Positions 12,501-27,500 of a stretch of 64,000 bases of DNA are shown here, in pieces. Below the pieces are notes generated by a model, which was not told the origin of the DNA, searched no databases, and saw only the letters and a program-made list of their open reading frames with translations. This DNA comes from Mesostigma viride (Eukaryota > Streptophyta > Mesostigmatophyceae > Mesostigmatales > Mesostigmataceae). Both the position numbers and the translations under genes were made by a program. The DNA lies in assembly GCA_009746045.1 (NCBI GenBank), contig RPFO01001139.1, positions 217,501-281,500 of the forward strand, in the 5' to 3' direction. The number at the start of each line of letters is the position of its first letter. Within the stretch, counting starts at the first letter, position 1.

Positions 12501-15500
12501 TCCTCCTCCTCCTCCTCCTCTCCTCCTCCTCCTCCTCCTCCTCCTCCTCCTCCTCCTCCTCCTCTCCTCCTCCTCCTCCTCCTCCTCCTCCTCCTCCTCC
12601 TCCTCCTCCTCCTCCTCCTCCTCCTCCTCCTCCTCCTCCTCCTCCTCCTCCTCCTCCTCCTCCTCCTCCTCCTCCTCCTCCTCCTCCTCCTCCTCCTCCT
12701 CCTCCTCCTCCTCCTCCTCCTCCTCCTCCTCCTCCTCCTCCTCCTCCTCCTCCTCCTCCTCCTCCTCCTCCTCCTCCTCCTCCTCCTCCTCCTCCTCCTC
12801 CTCCTCCTCCTCCTCCTCCTCCTCCTCCTCCTCCTCCTCCTCCTCCTCCTCCTCCTCCTCCTCCTCCTTCTCCTCCTTCCTCCTCTTCCTTCCTCCTTCT
12901 TCTTCTTCTTCTTCTTCTTCTTCTTCTTCTTCTTCTTCTTCTTCTTCTTCTTCTTCTTCTTCTTCTTCTTCTTCTTCTTCTTCTTCTTCTTCTTCTTCTT
13001 CTTCTTCTTCTTCTTCTTCTTCTTCTTCTTCTTCTTCTTCTTCTTCTTCTTCTTCTTCTTCTTCTTCTTCTTCTTCTTCTTCTTCTTCTTCTTCTTCTTC
13101 TTCTTCTTCTTCTTCTTCTTCTTCTTCTTCTTCTTCTTCTTCTTCTTCTTCTTCTTCTTCTTCTTCTTCTTCTTCTTCTTCTTCTTCTTCTTCTTCTTCT
13201 TCTTCTTCTTCTTCTTCTTCTTCTTCTTCTTCTTCTTCTTCTTCTTCTTCTTCTTCTTCTTCTTCTTCTTCTTCTTCTTCTTTTCTTCTTCTTCTTCTTC
13301 TTCTTCTTCTTCTTCTTCTTCTTCTTCTTCTTCTTCTTCTTCTTCTTCTTCTTCTTCTTCTTCTTCTTCTTCTTCTTCTTCTTCTTCTTCTTCTTCTTCT
13401 TCTTCCATTTTTGCAACTTTTGGTTAGACAGTTAAGTTGTTCCGACCTAAACGTGGCGCGGCGCTGGTTTAGGTCGGTGCAATGAGGCGGATCAAGCTTT
13501 CAGTCGGAGCTTCAGAAGGGGTCTAATATCACACAATCAGGACAATGATGGCCATCGACGCACGACCGTCGCGTCGCGAGTCTGGGCCTGGACATATCGC
13601 ACTTGTCGTTTATAGTCTGCTTGCAATTTAATATGAGACAGTCTAGGCCATTTGTTGCTACTCATGGTTGGAATACATTCATGTGCTATCGAGCATGCAG
13701 CGGGCTTATGGAATAATTCTGTGCCATGCAACGGGCGTATAGAATAATTCTGTGCCATGCAACGGGCTTATAGAATAATTATGTGCCATGCAACGGGCTT
13801 ACAGAATAATTCTGTGCCATGCAATGGGCTTATAGAATAATTCTGTGCCATGCAACGGGCTTATAGAATAATTCTGTGCCATGCAACGGGCTTATAGAAT
13901 AATTCTGTGCCATGCAACGGGCTTATAGAATAATTCTGTGCCATGCAACGGGCTTATAGAATAATTCTGTGCAGTGGCTCGTGTCCACCTTTCCCCCTGG
14001 CACTCGTCTCGGGTATGATGGGGCGTAAGAAACTGCTGTCGTTCCCCTGATAACTCGCACGCATGGTGCTGCGCTTATGTGCCGCCTCTTCTCTCGCTGG
14101 CGCTCATCTGGTCCCTGCGGGGGCATAGCTGATAGCACGCTGCTGCCACTTACTTCGCACCTTGTTGAGCATGCGTGGGCGCTGTGCCACCTGTCCACCG
14201 GATGTGCCTGCAGGCGCTCATCTGGTCCAAGATGAGCACAGGCCTGCCCATCGAGGTGTGGAGCGCCAAGCGAGGGCAGAGCTTCCGCTCCTACTGCAAG
14301 CTGGACATCGACATCCACAAGTGAGTGGGGTGACATGTGGGGCAGGGGGGTTATTGGGTGAGGGTTTGCACAAGTACTTACTGCATGCTGGACATCGACA
14401 TTTACAAGTGAGTGGCATGTGCCATCACACCATTGACAAGAGATAGGCGATGGGGCTACAAGAACATCATCGGGGGAGGGGGTTCGGGGTGGGGGGAGGT
14501 TTCCATGCCCCTTGATGAGTCAGCTCGTCATGGTTTCCACAAGGATTGACGCACGAGTTCATGTAACCGAGACCATGAAAACGTAGAGTATGAATTTTCA
14601 GCTACTTGTGCACTTATGGAGCCTCCAGTTCCCTGCGCTGACAGCCGGTGCCAATCAGGACACTGCCAGATGCTAGTAAGAGCACCCTGCTGCATGTCTC
14701 ATGGCACGATATGTCGGATACGGTGTCCTGGTGGCTGTGGTTTCATGCTTGACTGAGCTGCCTGGCTGTCGCCTTCTGGTCGTGTGGCGCGTGGGGACAG
14801 CACCAGGTGGTGGCACCCCCCTGCACCTGCACCTAGCCCCCAGGTACTTGCATCCGGTCTCACCCTCTAACTCTTCCACCTGCACTTTAACCTCCATTCA
14901 TGTCATCCGAACTGGAACCCGCACGCAATGGCGTGCACATCCACAGAAATGTGCCCAAGATCCATGCGCACGAGAAGCTACCAAACGGCGACAAGTGGCA
15001 TGGTTCGGAGCTCAAGCTGCTGATTGAGGGCAACTGGACCACATACCGGGTGAGCCTGCGGTGATGCGCGAACAGATGCCAGTAGAAAATGAAGAAGCAC
15101 TTGTGCGGTGATGCGCGAACAGATGATAGAAAATGAAGAAGCACTTGTGCGGTGATGCGTGAACAGATGATAGAAAATGAAGAAGCACTTGTGCGGTGAT
15201 GCGTGAACACAAATAGAAAATGAAGAAGCACTTGTGCGGTGATGCGTGAACAGATGATAGAAAATGAAGAAGCACTTGTGCGGTGATGCGTGAACAGATG
15301 ATAGAAAATGAAGAAGCACTTGTGCGGTGATGCGTGAACAGATGATAGAAAATGAAGAAGCACTTGTGCGGTGATGCGTGAACAGATGATAGAAAATGAA
15401 GAAGCACTTGTGCGGTGATGCGTGAACAGATGATAGAAAATGAAGAAGCACTTGTGCGGTGATGCGTGAACAGATGATAGAAAATGAAGAAGCACTTGTG

Positions 15501-18500
15501 CGGTGATGCGTGAACAGATGATAGAAAATGAAGAAGCACTTGTGCGGTGATGCGTGAACAGATGATAGAAAATGAAGAAGCACTTGTGCGGTGATGCGTG
15601 AACACAAGTAGAAAATGAAGAAGCACTTGTGCGGTGATGCGTGAACACAAATAGAAAATGAAGAAGCACTTGTGCGGTGATGCGTGAACAGATGATAGAA
15701 AATGAAGAAGCACTTGTGCGGTGATGCGTGAACACAAATAGAAAATGAAGAAGCACTTGTGCGGTGATGCGTGAACAGATGATAGAAAATGAAGAAGCAC
15801 TTGTGCGGTGATGCGTGAACACAAATAGAAAATGAAGAAGCACTTGTGCGGTGATGCGTGAACACAAGTAGAAAATGAAGAAGCACTTGTGCGGTGATGC
15901 GTGAACACAAGTAGAAAATGAAGAAGCACTTGTGCGGTGATGCGTGAACACAAATAGAAAATGAAGAAGCACTTGTGCGGTGATGCGTGAACAGATGATA
16001 GAAAATGAAGAAGCACTTGTGCGGTGATGCGTGAACAGATGATAGAAAATGAAGAAGCACTTGTGCGGTGATGCGTGAACAGATGATAGAAAATGAAGAA
16101 GCACTTGTGCGGTGATGCGTGAACACAAGTAGAAAATGAAGAAGCACTTGTGCGGTGATGCGTGAACAGATGATAGAAAATGAAGAAGCACTTGTGCGGT
16201 GATGCGTGAACAGATGATAGAAAATGAAGAAGCACTTGTGCGGTGATGCGTGAACACAAATAGAAAATGAAGAAGCACTTGTGCGGTGATGCGTGAACAC
16301 AAGTAGAAAATGAAGAAGCACTTGTGCGGTGATGCGTGAACACAAATAGAAAATGAAGAAGCACTTGTGCGGTGATGCGTGAACAGATGATAGAAAATGA
16401 AGAAGCACTTGTGCGGTGATGCGTGAACAGATGATAGAAAATGAAGAAGCACTTGTGCGGTGATGCGTGAACACAAGTAGAAAATGAAGAAGCACTTGTG
16501 CGGTGATGCGTGAACAGATGATAGAAAATGAAGAAGCACTTGTGCGGTGATGCGTGAACACAATAGAAAATGAAGAAGCACTTGTGCGGTGATGCGTGAA
16601 CACAAATAGAAAATGAAGAAGCACTTGTGCGGTGATGCGTGAACAGATGATAGAAAATGAAGAAGCACTTGTGCGGTGATGCGTGAACAGATGATAGAAA
16701 ATGAAGAAGCACTTGTGCGGTGATGCGTGAACAGATGATAGAAAATGAAGAAGCACTTGTGCGGTGATGCGTGAACAGATGATAGAAAATGAAGAAGCAC
16801 TTGTGCGGTGATGCGTGAACAGATGATAGAAAATGAAGAAGCACTTGTGCGGTGATGCGTGAACAGATGATAGAAAATGAAGAAGCACTTGTGCGGTGAT
16901 GCGTGAACAGATGATAGAAAATGAAGAAGCACTTGTGCGGTGATGCGTGAACAGATGATAGAAAATGAAGAAGCACTTGTGCGGTGATGCGTGAACAGAT
17001 GATAGAAAATGAAGAAGCACTTGTGCGGTGATGCGTGAACAGATGATAGAAAATGAAGAAGCACTTGTGCGGTGATGCGTGAACAGATGATAGAAAATGA
17101 AGAAGCACTTGTGCGGTGATGCGTGAACAGATGATAGAAAATGAAGAAGCACTTGTGCGGTGATGCGTGAACAGATGATAGAAAATGAAGAAGCACTTGT
17201 GCGGTGATGCGTGAACACAATAGAAAATGAAGAAGCACTTGTGCGGTGATGCGTGAACAGATGATAGAAAATGAAGAAGCACTTGTGCGGTGATGCGTGA
17301 ACAGATGATAGAAAATGAAGAAGCACTTGTGCGGTGATGCGTGAACACAAATAGAAAATGAAGAAGCACTTGTGCGGTGATGCGTGAACAGATGATAGAA
17401 AATGAAGAAGCACTTGTGCGGTGATGCGTGAACAGATGATAGAAAATGAAGAAGCACTTGTGCGGTGATGCGTGAACACAATAGAAAATGAAGAAGCACT
17501 TGTGCGGTGATGCGTGAACAGATGATAGAAAATGAAGAAGCACTTGTGCGGTGATGCGTGAACAGATGATAGAAAATGAAGAAGCACTTGTGCGGTGATG
17601 CGTGAACAGATGATAGAAAATGAAGAAGCACTTGTGCGGTGATGCGTGAACAGATGATAGAAAATGAAGAAGCACTTGTGCGGTGATGCGTGAACAGATG
17701 ATAGAAAATGAAGAAGCACTTGTGCGGTGATGCGTGAACAGATGATAGAAAATGAAGAAGCACTTGTGCGGTGATGCGTGAACAGATGATAGAAAATGAA
17801 GAAGCACTTGTGCGGTGATGCGTGAACAGATGATAGAAAATGAAGAAGCACTTGTGCGGTGATGCGTGAACAGATGATAGAAAATGAAGAAGCACTTGTG
17901 CGGTGATGCGTGAACAGATGATAGAAAATGAAGAAGCACTTGTGCGGTGATGCGTGAACACAATAGAAAATGAAGAAGCACTTGTGCGGTGATGCGTGAA
18001 CAGATGATAGAAAATGAAGAAGCACTTGTGCGGTGATGCGTGAACACAATAGAAAATGAAGAAGCACTTGTGCGGTGATGCGTGAACAGATGATAGAAAA
18101 TGAAGAAGCACTTGTGCGGTGATGCGTGAACAGATGATAGAAAATGAAGAAGCACTTGTGCGGTGATGCGTGAACAGATGATAGAAAATGAAGAAGCACT
18201 TGTGCGGTGATGCGTGAACAGATGATAGAAAATGAAGAAGCACTTGTGCGGTGATGCGTGAACAGATGATAGAAAATGAAGAAGCACTTGTGCGGTGATG
18301 CGTGAACAGATGATAGAAAATGAAGAAGCACTTGTGCGGTGATGCGTGAACAGATGATAGAAAATGAAGAAGCACTTGTGCGGTGATGCGTGAACACAAT
18401 AGAAAATGAAGAAGCACTTGTGCGGTGATGCGTGAACAAATAGAAAATGAAGAAGCACTTGTGCGGTGATGCGTGAACAGATGATAGAAAATGAAGAAGC

Positions 18501-21500
18501 ACTTGTGCGGTGATGCGTGAACAGATGATAGAAAATGAAGAAGCACTTGTGCGGTGATGCGTGAACAGATGATAGAAAATGAAGAAGCACTTGTGCGGTG
18601 ATGCGTGAACACAATAGAAAATGAAGAAGCACTTGTGCGGTGATGCGTGAACAGATGATAGAAAATGAAGAAGCACTTGTGCGGTGATGCGTGAACAGAT
18701 GATAGAAAATGAAGAAGCACTTGTGCGGTGATGCGTGAACAGATGATAGAAAATGAAGAAGCACTTGTGCGGTGATGCGTGAACAGATGATAGAAAATGA
18801 AGAAGCACTTGTGCGGTGATGCGTGAACAGATGATAGAAAATGAAGAAGCACTTGTGCGGTGATGCGTGAACAGATGATAGAAAATGAAGAAGCACTTGT
18901 GCGGTGATGCGTGAACAGATGATAGAAAATGAAGAAGCACTTGTGCGGTGATGCGTGAACACAAATAGAAAATGAAGAAGCACTTGTGCGGTGATGCGTG
19001 AACAGATGATAGAAAATGAAGAAGCACTTGTGCGGTGATGCGTGAACAGATGATAGAAAATGAAGAAGCACTTGTGCGGTGATGCGTGAACAGATGATAG
19101 AAAATGAAGAAGCACTTGTGCGGTGATGCGTGAACAGATGATAGAAAATGAAGAAGCACTTGTGCGGTGATGCGTGAACAGATGATAGAAAATGAAGAAG
19201 CACTTGTGCGGTGATGCGTGAACAGATGATAGAAAATGAAGAAGCACTTGTGCGGTGATGCGTGAACAGATGATAGAAAATGAAGAAGCACTTGTGCGGT
19301 GATGCGTGAACAGATGATAGAAAATGAAGAAGCACTTGTGCGGTGATGCGTGAACAGATGATAGAAAATGAAGAAGCACTTGTGCGGTGATGCGTGAACA
19401 CAATAGAAAATGAAGAAGCACTTGTGCGGTGATGCGTGAACAGATGATAGAAAATGAAGAAGCACTTGTGCGGTGATGCGTGAACACAATAGAAAATGAA
19501 GAAGCACTTGTGCGGTGATGCGTGAACAGATGATAGAAAATGAAGAAGCACTTGTGCGGTGATGCGTGAACAGATGATAGAAAATGAAGAAGCACTTGTG
19601 CGGTGATGCGTGAACAGATGATAGAAAATGAAGAAGCACTTGTGCGGTGATGCGTGAACACAAATAGAAAATGAAGAAGCACTTGTGCGGTGATGCGTGA
19701 ACAGATGATAGAAAATGAAGAAGCACTTGTGCGGTGATGCGTGAACAGATGATAGAAAATGAAGAAGCACTTGTGCGGTGATGCGTGAACAGATGATAGA
19801 AAATGAAGAAGCACTTGTGCGGTGATGCGTGAACAGATGATAGAAAATGAAGAAGCACTTGTGCGGTGATGCGTGAACACAAGTAGAAAATGAAGAAGCA
19901 CTTGTGCGGTGATGCGTGAACACAAATAGAAAATGAAGAAGCACTTGTGCGGTGATGCGTGAACAGATGATAGAAAATGAAGAAGCACTTGTGCGGTGAT
20001 GCGTGAACAGATGATAGAAAATGAAGAAGCACTTGTGCGGTGATGCGTGAACACAATAGAAAATGAAGAAGCACTTGTGCGGTGATGCGTGAACAGATGA
20101 TAGAAAATGAAGAAGCACTTGTGCGGTGATGCGTGAACACAATAGAAAATGAAGAAGCACTTGTGCGGTGATGCGTGAACACAATAGAAAATGAAGAAGC
20201 ACTTGTGCGGTGATGCGTGAACACAATAGAAAATGAAGAAGCACTTGTGCGGTGATGCGTGAACAGATGATAGAAAATGAAGAAGCACTTGTGCGGTGAT
20301 GCGTGAACAGATGATAGAAAATGAAGAAGCACTTGTGCGGTGATGCGTGAACACAATAGAAAATGAAGAAGCACTTGTGCGGTGATGCGTGAACAGATGA
20401 TAGAAAATGAAGAAGCACTTGTGCGGTGATGCGTGAACACAAATAGAAAATGAAGAAGCACTTGTGCGGTGATGCGTGAACACAATAGAAAATGAAGAAG
20501 CACTTGTGCGGTGATGCGTGAACACAAATAGAAAATGAAGAAGCACTTGTGCGGTGATGCGTGAACAGATGATAGAAAATGAAGAAGCACTTGTGCGGTG
20601 ATGCGTGAACACAAATAGAAAATGAAGAAGCACTTGTGCGGTGATGCGTGAACACAATAGAAAATGAAGAAGCACTTGTGCGGTGATGCGTGAACACAAT
20701 AGAAAATGAAGAAGCACTTGTGCGGTGATGCGTGAACACAAATAGAAAATGAAGAAGCACTTGTGCGGTGATGCGTGAACACAATAGAAAATGAAGAAGC
20801 ACTTGTGCGGTGATGCGTGAACACAAATAGAAAATGAAGAAGCACTTGTGCGGTGATGCGTGAACAGATGATAGAAAATGAAGAAGCACTTGTGCGGTGA
20901 TGCGTGAACACAATAGAAAATGAAGAAGCACTTGTGCGGTGATGCGTGAACACAATAGAAAATGAAGAAGCACTTGTGCGGTGATGCGTGAACACAATAG
21001 AAAATGAAGAAGCACTTGTGCGGTGATGCGTGAACACAAATAGAAAATGAAGAAGCACTTGTGCGGTGATGCGTGAACACAATAGAAAATGAAGAAGCAC
21101 TTGTGCGGTGATGCGTGAACACAAATAGAAAATGAAGAAGCACTTGTGCGGTGATGCGTGAACAGATGATAGAAAATGAAGAAGCACTTGTGCGGTGATG
21201 CGTGAACACAATAGAAAATGAAGAAGCACTTGTGCGGTGATGCGTGAACACAAATAGAAAATGAAGAAGCACTTGTGCGGTGATGCGTGAACAGATGATA
21301 GAAAATGAAGAAGCACTTGTGCGGTGATGCGTGAACAGATGATAGAAAATGAAGAAGCACTTGTGCGGTGATGCGTGAACACAATAGAAAATGAAGAAGC
21401 ACTTGTGCGGTGATGCGTGAACACAATAGAAAATGAAGAAGCACTTGTGCGGTGATGCGTGAACACAATAGAAAATGAAGAAGCACTTGTGCGGTGATGC

Positions 21501-24500
21501 GTGAACAGATAGAAAATGAAGAAGCACTTGTGCGGTGATGCGTGAACAGATGATAGAAAATGAAGAAGCACTTGTGCGGTGATGCGTGAACACAATAGAA
21601 AATGAAGAAGCACTTGTGCGGTGATGCGTGAACAGATGATAGAAAATGAAGAAGCACTTGTGCGGTGATGCGTGAACACAATAGAAAATGAAGAAGCACT
21701 TGTGCGGTGATGCGTGAACACATAGAAAATGAAGAAGCACTTGTGCGGTGATGCGTGAACAGATGATAGAAAATGAAGAAGCACTTGTGCGGTGATGCGT
21801 GAACACAAATAGAAAATGAAGAAGCACTTGTGCGGTGATGCGTGAACAGATGATAGAAAATGAAGAAGCACTTGTGCGGTGATGCGTGAACACAATAGAA
21901 AATGAAGAAGCACTTGTGCGGTGATGCGTGAACAGATGATAGAAAATGAAGAAGCACTTGTGCGGTGATGCGTGAACACAATAGAAAATGAAGAAGCACT
22001 TGTGCGGTGATGCGTGAACAGATGATAGAAAATGAAGAAGCACTTGTGCGGTGATGCGTGAACACAATAGAAAATGAAGAAGCACTTGTGCGGTGATGCG
22101 TGAACAGATGATAGAAAATGAAGAAGCACTTGTGCGGTGATGCGTGAACACAAATAGAAAATGAAGAAGCACTTGTGCGGTGATGCGTGAACAGATGATA
22201 GAAAATGAAGAAGCACTTGTGCGGTGATGCGTGAACACAATAGAAAATGAAGAAGCACTTGTGCGGTGATGCGTGAACAGAATAGAAAATGAAGAAGCAC
22301 TTGTGCGGTGATGCGTGAACAGATGATAGAAAATGAAGAAGCACTTGTGCGGTGATGCGTGAACAGATGATAGAAAATGAAGAAGCACTTGTGCGGTGAT
22401 GCGTGAACACAATAGAAAATGAAGAAGCACTTGTGCGGTGATGCGTGAACAGATGATAGAAAATGAAGAAGCACTTGTGCGGTGATGCGTGAACACAATA
22501 GAAAATGAAGAAGCACTTGTGCGGTGATGCGTGAACACAATAGAAAATGAAGAAGCACTTGTGCGGTGATGCGTGAACAGATGATAGAAAATGAAGAAGC
22601 ACTTGTGCGGTGATGCGTGAACAGATGATAGAAAATGAAGAAGCACTTGTGCGGTGATGCGTGAACAGATAGAAAATGAAGAAGCACTTGTGCGGTGATG
22701 CGTGAACACAATAGAAAATGAAGAAGCACTTGTGCGGTGATGCGTGAACAGATGATAGAAAATGAAGAAGCACTTGTGCGGTGATGCGTGAACAGATGAT
22801 AGAAAATGAAGAAGCACTTGTGCGGTGATGCGTGAACACAATAGAAAATGAAGAAGCACTTGTGCGGTGATGCGTGAACAGATGATAGAAAATGAAGAAG
22901 CACTTGTGCGGTGATGCGTGAACAGAATAGAAAATGAAGAAGCACTTGTGCGGTGATGCGTGAACAGATGATAGAAAATGAAGAAGCACTTGTGCGGTGA
23001 TGCGTGAACACAATAGAAAATGAAGAAGCACTTGTGCGGTGATGCGTGAACAGATGATAGAAAATGAAGAAGCACTTGTGCGGTGATGCGTGAACAGATG
23101 ATAGAAAATGAAGAAGCACTTGTGCGGTGATGCGTGAACAGATGATAGAAAATGAAGAAGCACTTGTGCGGTGATGCGTGAACAGAATAGAAAATGAAGA
23201 AGCACTTGTGCGGTGATGCGTGAACAGAATAGAAAATGAAGAAGCACTTGTGCGGTGATGCGTGAACAGATGATAGAAAATGAAGAAGCACTTGTGCGGT
23301 GATGCGTGAACAGATGATAGAAAATGAAGAAGCACTTGTGCGGTGATGCGTGAACAGAAATAGAAAATGAAGAAGCACTTGTGCGGTGATGCGTGAACAG
23401 AATAGAAAATGAAGAAGCACTTGTGCGGTGATGCGTGAACACAATAGAAAATGAAGAAGCACTTGTGCGGTGATGCGTGAACAGATGATAGAAAATGAAG
23501 AAGCACTTGTGCGGTGATGCGTGAACAGATGATAGAAAATGAAGAAGCACTTGTGCGGTGATGCGTGAACAGATGATAGAAAATGAAGAAGCACTTGTGC
23601 GGTGATGCGTGAACAGATGATAGAAAATGAAGAAGCACTTGTGCGGTGATGCGTGAACAGATGATAGAAAATGAAGAAGCACTTGTGCGGTGATGCGTGA
23701 ACAGATGATAGAAAATGAAGAAGCACTTGTGCGGTGATGCGTGAACAGATGATAGAAAATGAAGAAGCACTTGTGCGGTGATGCGTGAACAGATGATAGA
23801 AAATGAAGAAGCACTTGTGCGGTGATGCGTGAACAGATGATAGAAAATGAAGAAGCACTTGTGCGGTGATGCGTGAACAGATGATAGAAAATGAAGAAGC
23901 ACTTGTGCGGTGATGCGTGAACAGATGATAGAAAATGAAGAAGCACTTGTGCGGTGATGCGTGAACAGATGATAGAAAATGAAGAAGCACTTGTGCGGTG
24001 ATGCGTGAACAGATGATAGAAAATGAAGAAGCACTTGTGCGGTGATGCGTGAACAGATGATAGAAAATGAAGAAGCACTTGTGCGGTGATGCGTGAACAG
24101 ATGATAGAAAATGAAGAAGCACTTGTGCGGTGATGCGTGAACAGATGATAGAAAATGAAGAAGCACTTGTGCGGTGATGCGTGAACAGATGATAGAAAAT
24201 GAAGAAGCACTTGTGCGGTGATGCGTGAACAGATGATAGAAAATGAAGAAGCACTTGTGCGGTGATGCGTGAACAGATGATAGAAAATGAAGAAGCACTT
24301 GTGCGGTGATGCGTGAACAGATGATAGAAAATGAAGAAGCACTTGTGCGGTGATGCGTGAACAGATGATAGAAAATGAAGAAGCACTTGTGCGGTGATGC
24401 GTGAACAGATGATAGAAAATGAAGAAGCACTTGTGCGGTGATGCGTGAACACATGATAGAAAATGAAGAAGCACTTGTGCGGTGATGCGTGAACAGATGA

Positions 24501-27500
24501 TAGAAAATGAAGAAGCACTTGTGCGGTGATGCGTGAACAGATGATAGAAAATGAAGAAGCACTTGTGCGGTGATGCGTGAACAGATGATAGAAAATGAAG
24601 AAGCACTTGTGCGGTGATGCGTGAACAGATGATAGAAAATGAAGAAGCACTTGTGCGGTGATGCGTGAACAGATGATAGAAAATGAAGAAGCACTTGTGC
24701 GGTGATGCGTGAACAGATGATAGAAAATGAAGAAGCACTTGTGCGGTGATGCGTGAACAGATGATAGAAAATGAAGAAGCACTTGTGCGGTGATGCGTGA
24801 ACAGATGATAGAAAATGAAGAAGCACTTGTGCGGTGATGCGTGAACAGATGATAGAAAATGAAGAAGCACTTGTGCGGTGATGCGTGAACAGATGATAGA
24901 AAATGAAGAAGCACTTGTGCGGTGATGCGTGAACAGATGATAGAAAATGAAGAAGCACTTGTGCGGTGATGCGTGAACAGATGATAGAAAATGAAGAAGC
25001 ACTTGTGCGGTGATGCGTGAACAGATGATAGAAAATGAAGAAGCACTTGTGCGGTGATGCGTGAACAGATGATAGAAAATGAAGAAGCACTTGTGCGGTG
25101 ATGCGTGAACAGATGATAGAAAATGAAGAAGCACTTGTGCGGTGATGCGTGAACAGATGATAGAAAATGAAGAAGCACTTGTGCGGTGATGCGTGAACAG
25201 ATGATAGAAAATGAAGAAGCACTTGTGCGGTGATGCGTGAACACAATAGAAAATGAAGAAGCACTTGTGCGGTGATGCGTGAACAGATGATAGAAAATGA
25301 AGAAGCACTTGTGCGGTGATGCGTGAACAGATGATAGAAAATGAAGAAGCACTTGTGCGGTGATGCGTGAACAGAATAGAAAATGAAGAAGCACTTGTGC
25401 GGTGATGCGTGAACAGATGATAGAAAATGAAGAAGCACTTGTGCGGTGATGCGTGAACAGATGATAGAAAATGAAGAAGCACTTGTGCGGTGATGCGTGA
25501 ACAGATGATAGAAAATGAAGAAGCACTTGTGCGGTGATGCGTGAACAGATGATAGAAAATGAAGAAGCACTTGTGCGGTGATGCGTGAACACAATAGAAA
25601 ATGAAGAAGCACTTGTGCGGTGATGCGTGAACAGATGATAGAAAATGAAGAAGCACTTGTGCGGTGATGCGTGAACAGAATAGAAAATGAAGAAGCACTT
25701 GTGCGGTGATGCGTGAACACAATAGAAAATGAAGAAGCACTTGTGCGGTGATGCGTGAACAGAATAGAAAATGAAGAAGCACTTGTGCGGTGATGCGTGA
25801 ACAGAAATAGAAAATGAAGAAGCACTTGTGCGGTGATGCGTGAACACAATAGAAAATGAAGAAGCACTTGTGCGGTGATGCGTGAACACAATAGAAAATG
25901 AAGAAGCACTTGTGCGGTGATGCGTGAACACAATAGAAAATGAAGAAGCACTTGTGCGGTGATGCGTGAACACAATAGAAAATGAAGAAGCACTTGTGCG
26001 GTGATGCGTGAACACAATAGAAAATGAAGAAGCACTTGTGCGGTGATGCGTGAACACAATGATAGAAAATGAAGAAGCACTTGTGCGGTGATGCGTGAAC
26101 ACAATAGAAAATGAAGAAGCACTTGTGCGGTGATGCGTGAACACATGATAGAAAATGAAGAAGCACTTGTGCGGTGATGCGTGAACACAATAGAAAATGA
26201 AGAAGCACTTGTGCGGTGATGCGTGAACACAATAGAAAATGAAGAAGCACTTGTGCGGTGATGCGTGAACACAATAGAAAATGAAGAAGCACTTGTGCGG
26301 TGATGCGTGAACAGATGATAGAAAATGAAGAAGCACTTGTGCGGTGATGCGTGAACACAATAGAAAATGAAGAAGCACTTGTGCGGTGATGCGTGAACAC
26401 AATAGAAAATGAAGAAGCACTTGTGCGGTGATGCGTGAACACAATAGAAAATGAAGAAGCACTTGTGCGGTGATGCGTGAACACAATAGAAAATGAAGAA
26501 GCACTTGTGCGGTGATGCGTGAACACAATAGAAAATGAAGAAGCACTTGTGCGGTGATGCGTGAACACAATAGAAAATGAAGAAGCACTTGTGCGGTGAT
26601 GCGTGAACAGATGATAGAAAATGAAGAAGCACTTGTGCGGTGATGCGTGAACACAATAGAAAATGAAGAAGCACTTGTGCGGTGATGCGTGAACACAATA
26701 GAAAATGAAGAAGCACTTGTGCGGTGATGCGTGAACACAATAGAAAATGAAGAAGCACTTGTGCGGTGATGCGTGAACACAATAGAAAATGAAGAAGCAC
26801 TTGTGCGGTGATGCGTGAACAGATGATAGAAAATGAAGAAGCACTTGTGCGGTGATGCGTGAACACAATAGAAAATGAAGAAGCACTTGTGCGGTGATGC
26901 GTGAACACAATAGAAAATGAAGAAGCACTTGTGCGGTGATGCGTGAACACAATAGAAAATGAAGAAGCACTTGTGCGGTGATGCGTGAACAGATGATAGA
27001 AAATGAAGAAGCACTTGTGCGGTGATGCGTGAACACAATAGAAAATGAAGAAGCACTTGTGCGGTGATGCGTGAACACAATAGAAAATGAAGAAGCACTT
27101 GTGCGGTGATGCGTGAACACAAATAGAAAATGAAGAAGCACTTGTGCGGTGATGCGTGAACACAATAGAAAATGAAGAAGCACTTGTGCGGTGATGCGTG
27201 AACACAATAGAAAATGAAGAAGCACTTGTGCGGTGATGCGTGAACACAAATAGAAAATGAAGAAGCACTTGTGCGGTGATGCGTGAACAGATGATAGAAA
27301 ATGAAGAAGCACTTGTGCGGTGATGCGTGAACACAAATAGAAAATGAAGAAGCACTTGTGCGGTGATGCGTGAACACAATAGAAAATGAAGAAGCACTTG
27401 TGCGGTGATGCGTGAACAGATGATAGAAAATGAAGAAGCACTTGTGCGGTGATGCGTGAACACAATAGAAAATGAAGAAGCACTTGTGCGGTGATGCGTG

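Noticed and set aside
12037-13485. PolySer/Leu/Pro and polyLys/Arg/Glu/Gly reading frames
   Set aside because: These are direct translations of the TCT/TCC tract in different frames, with no unique sequence attached.
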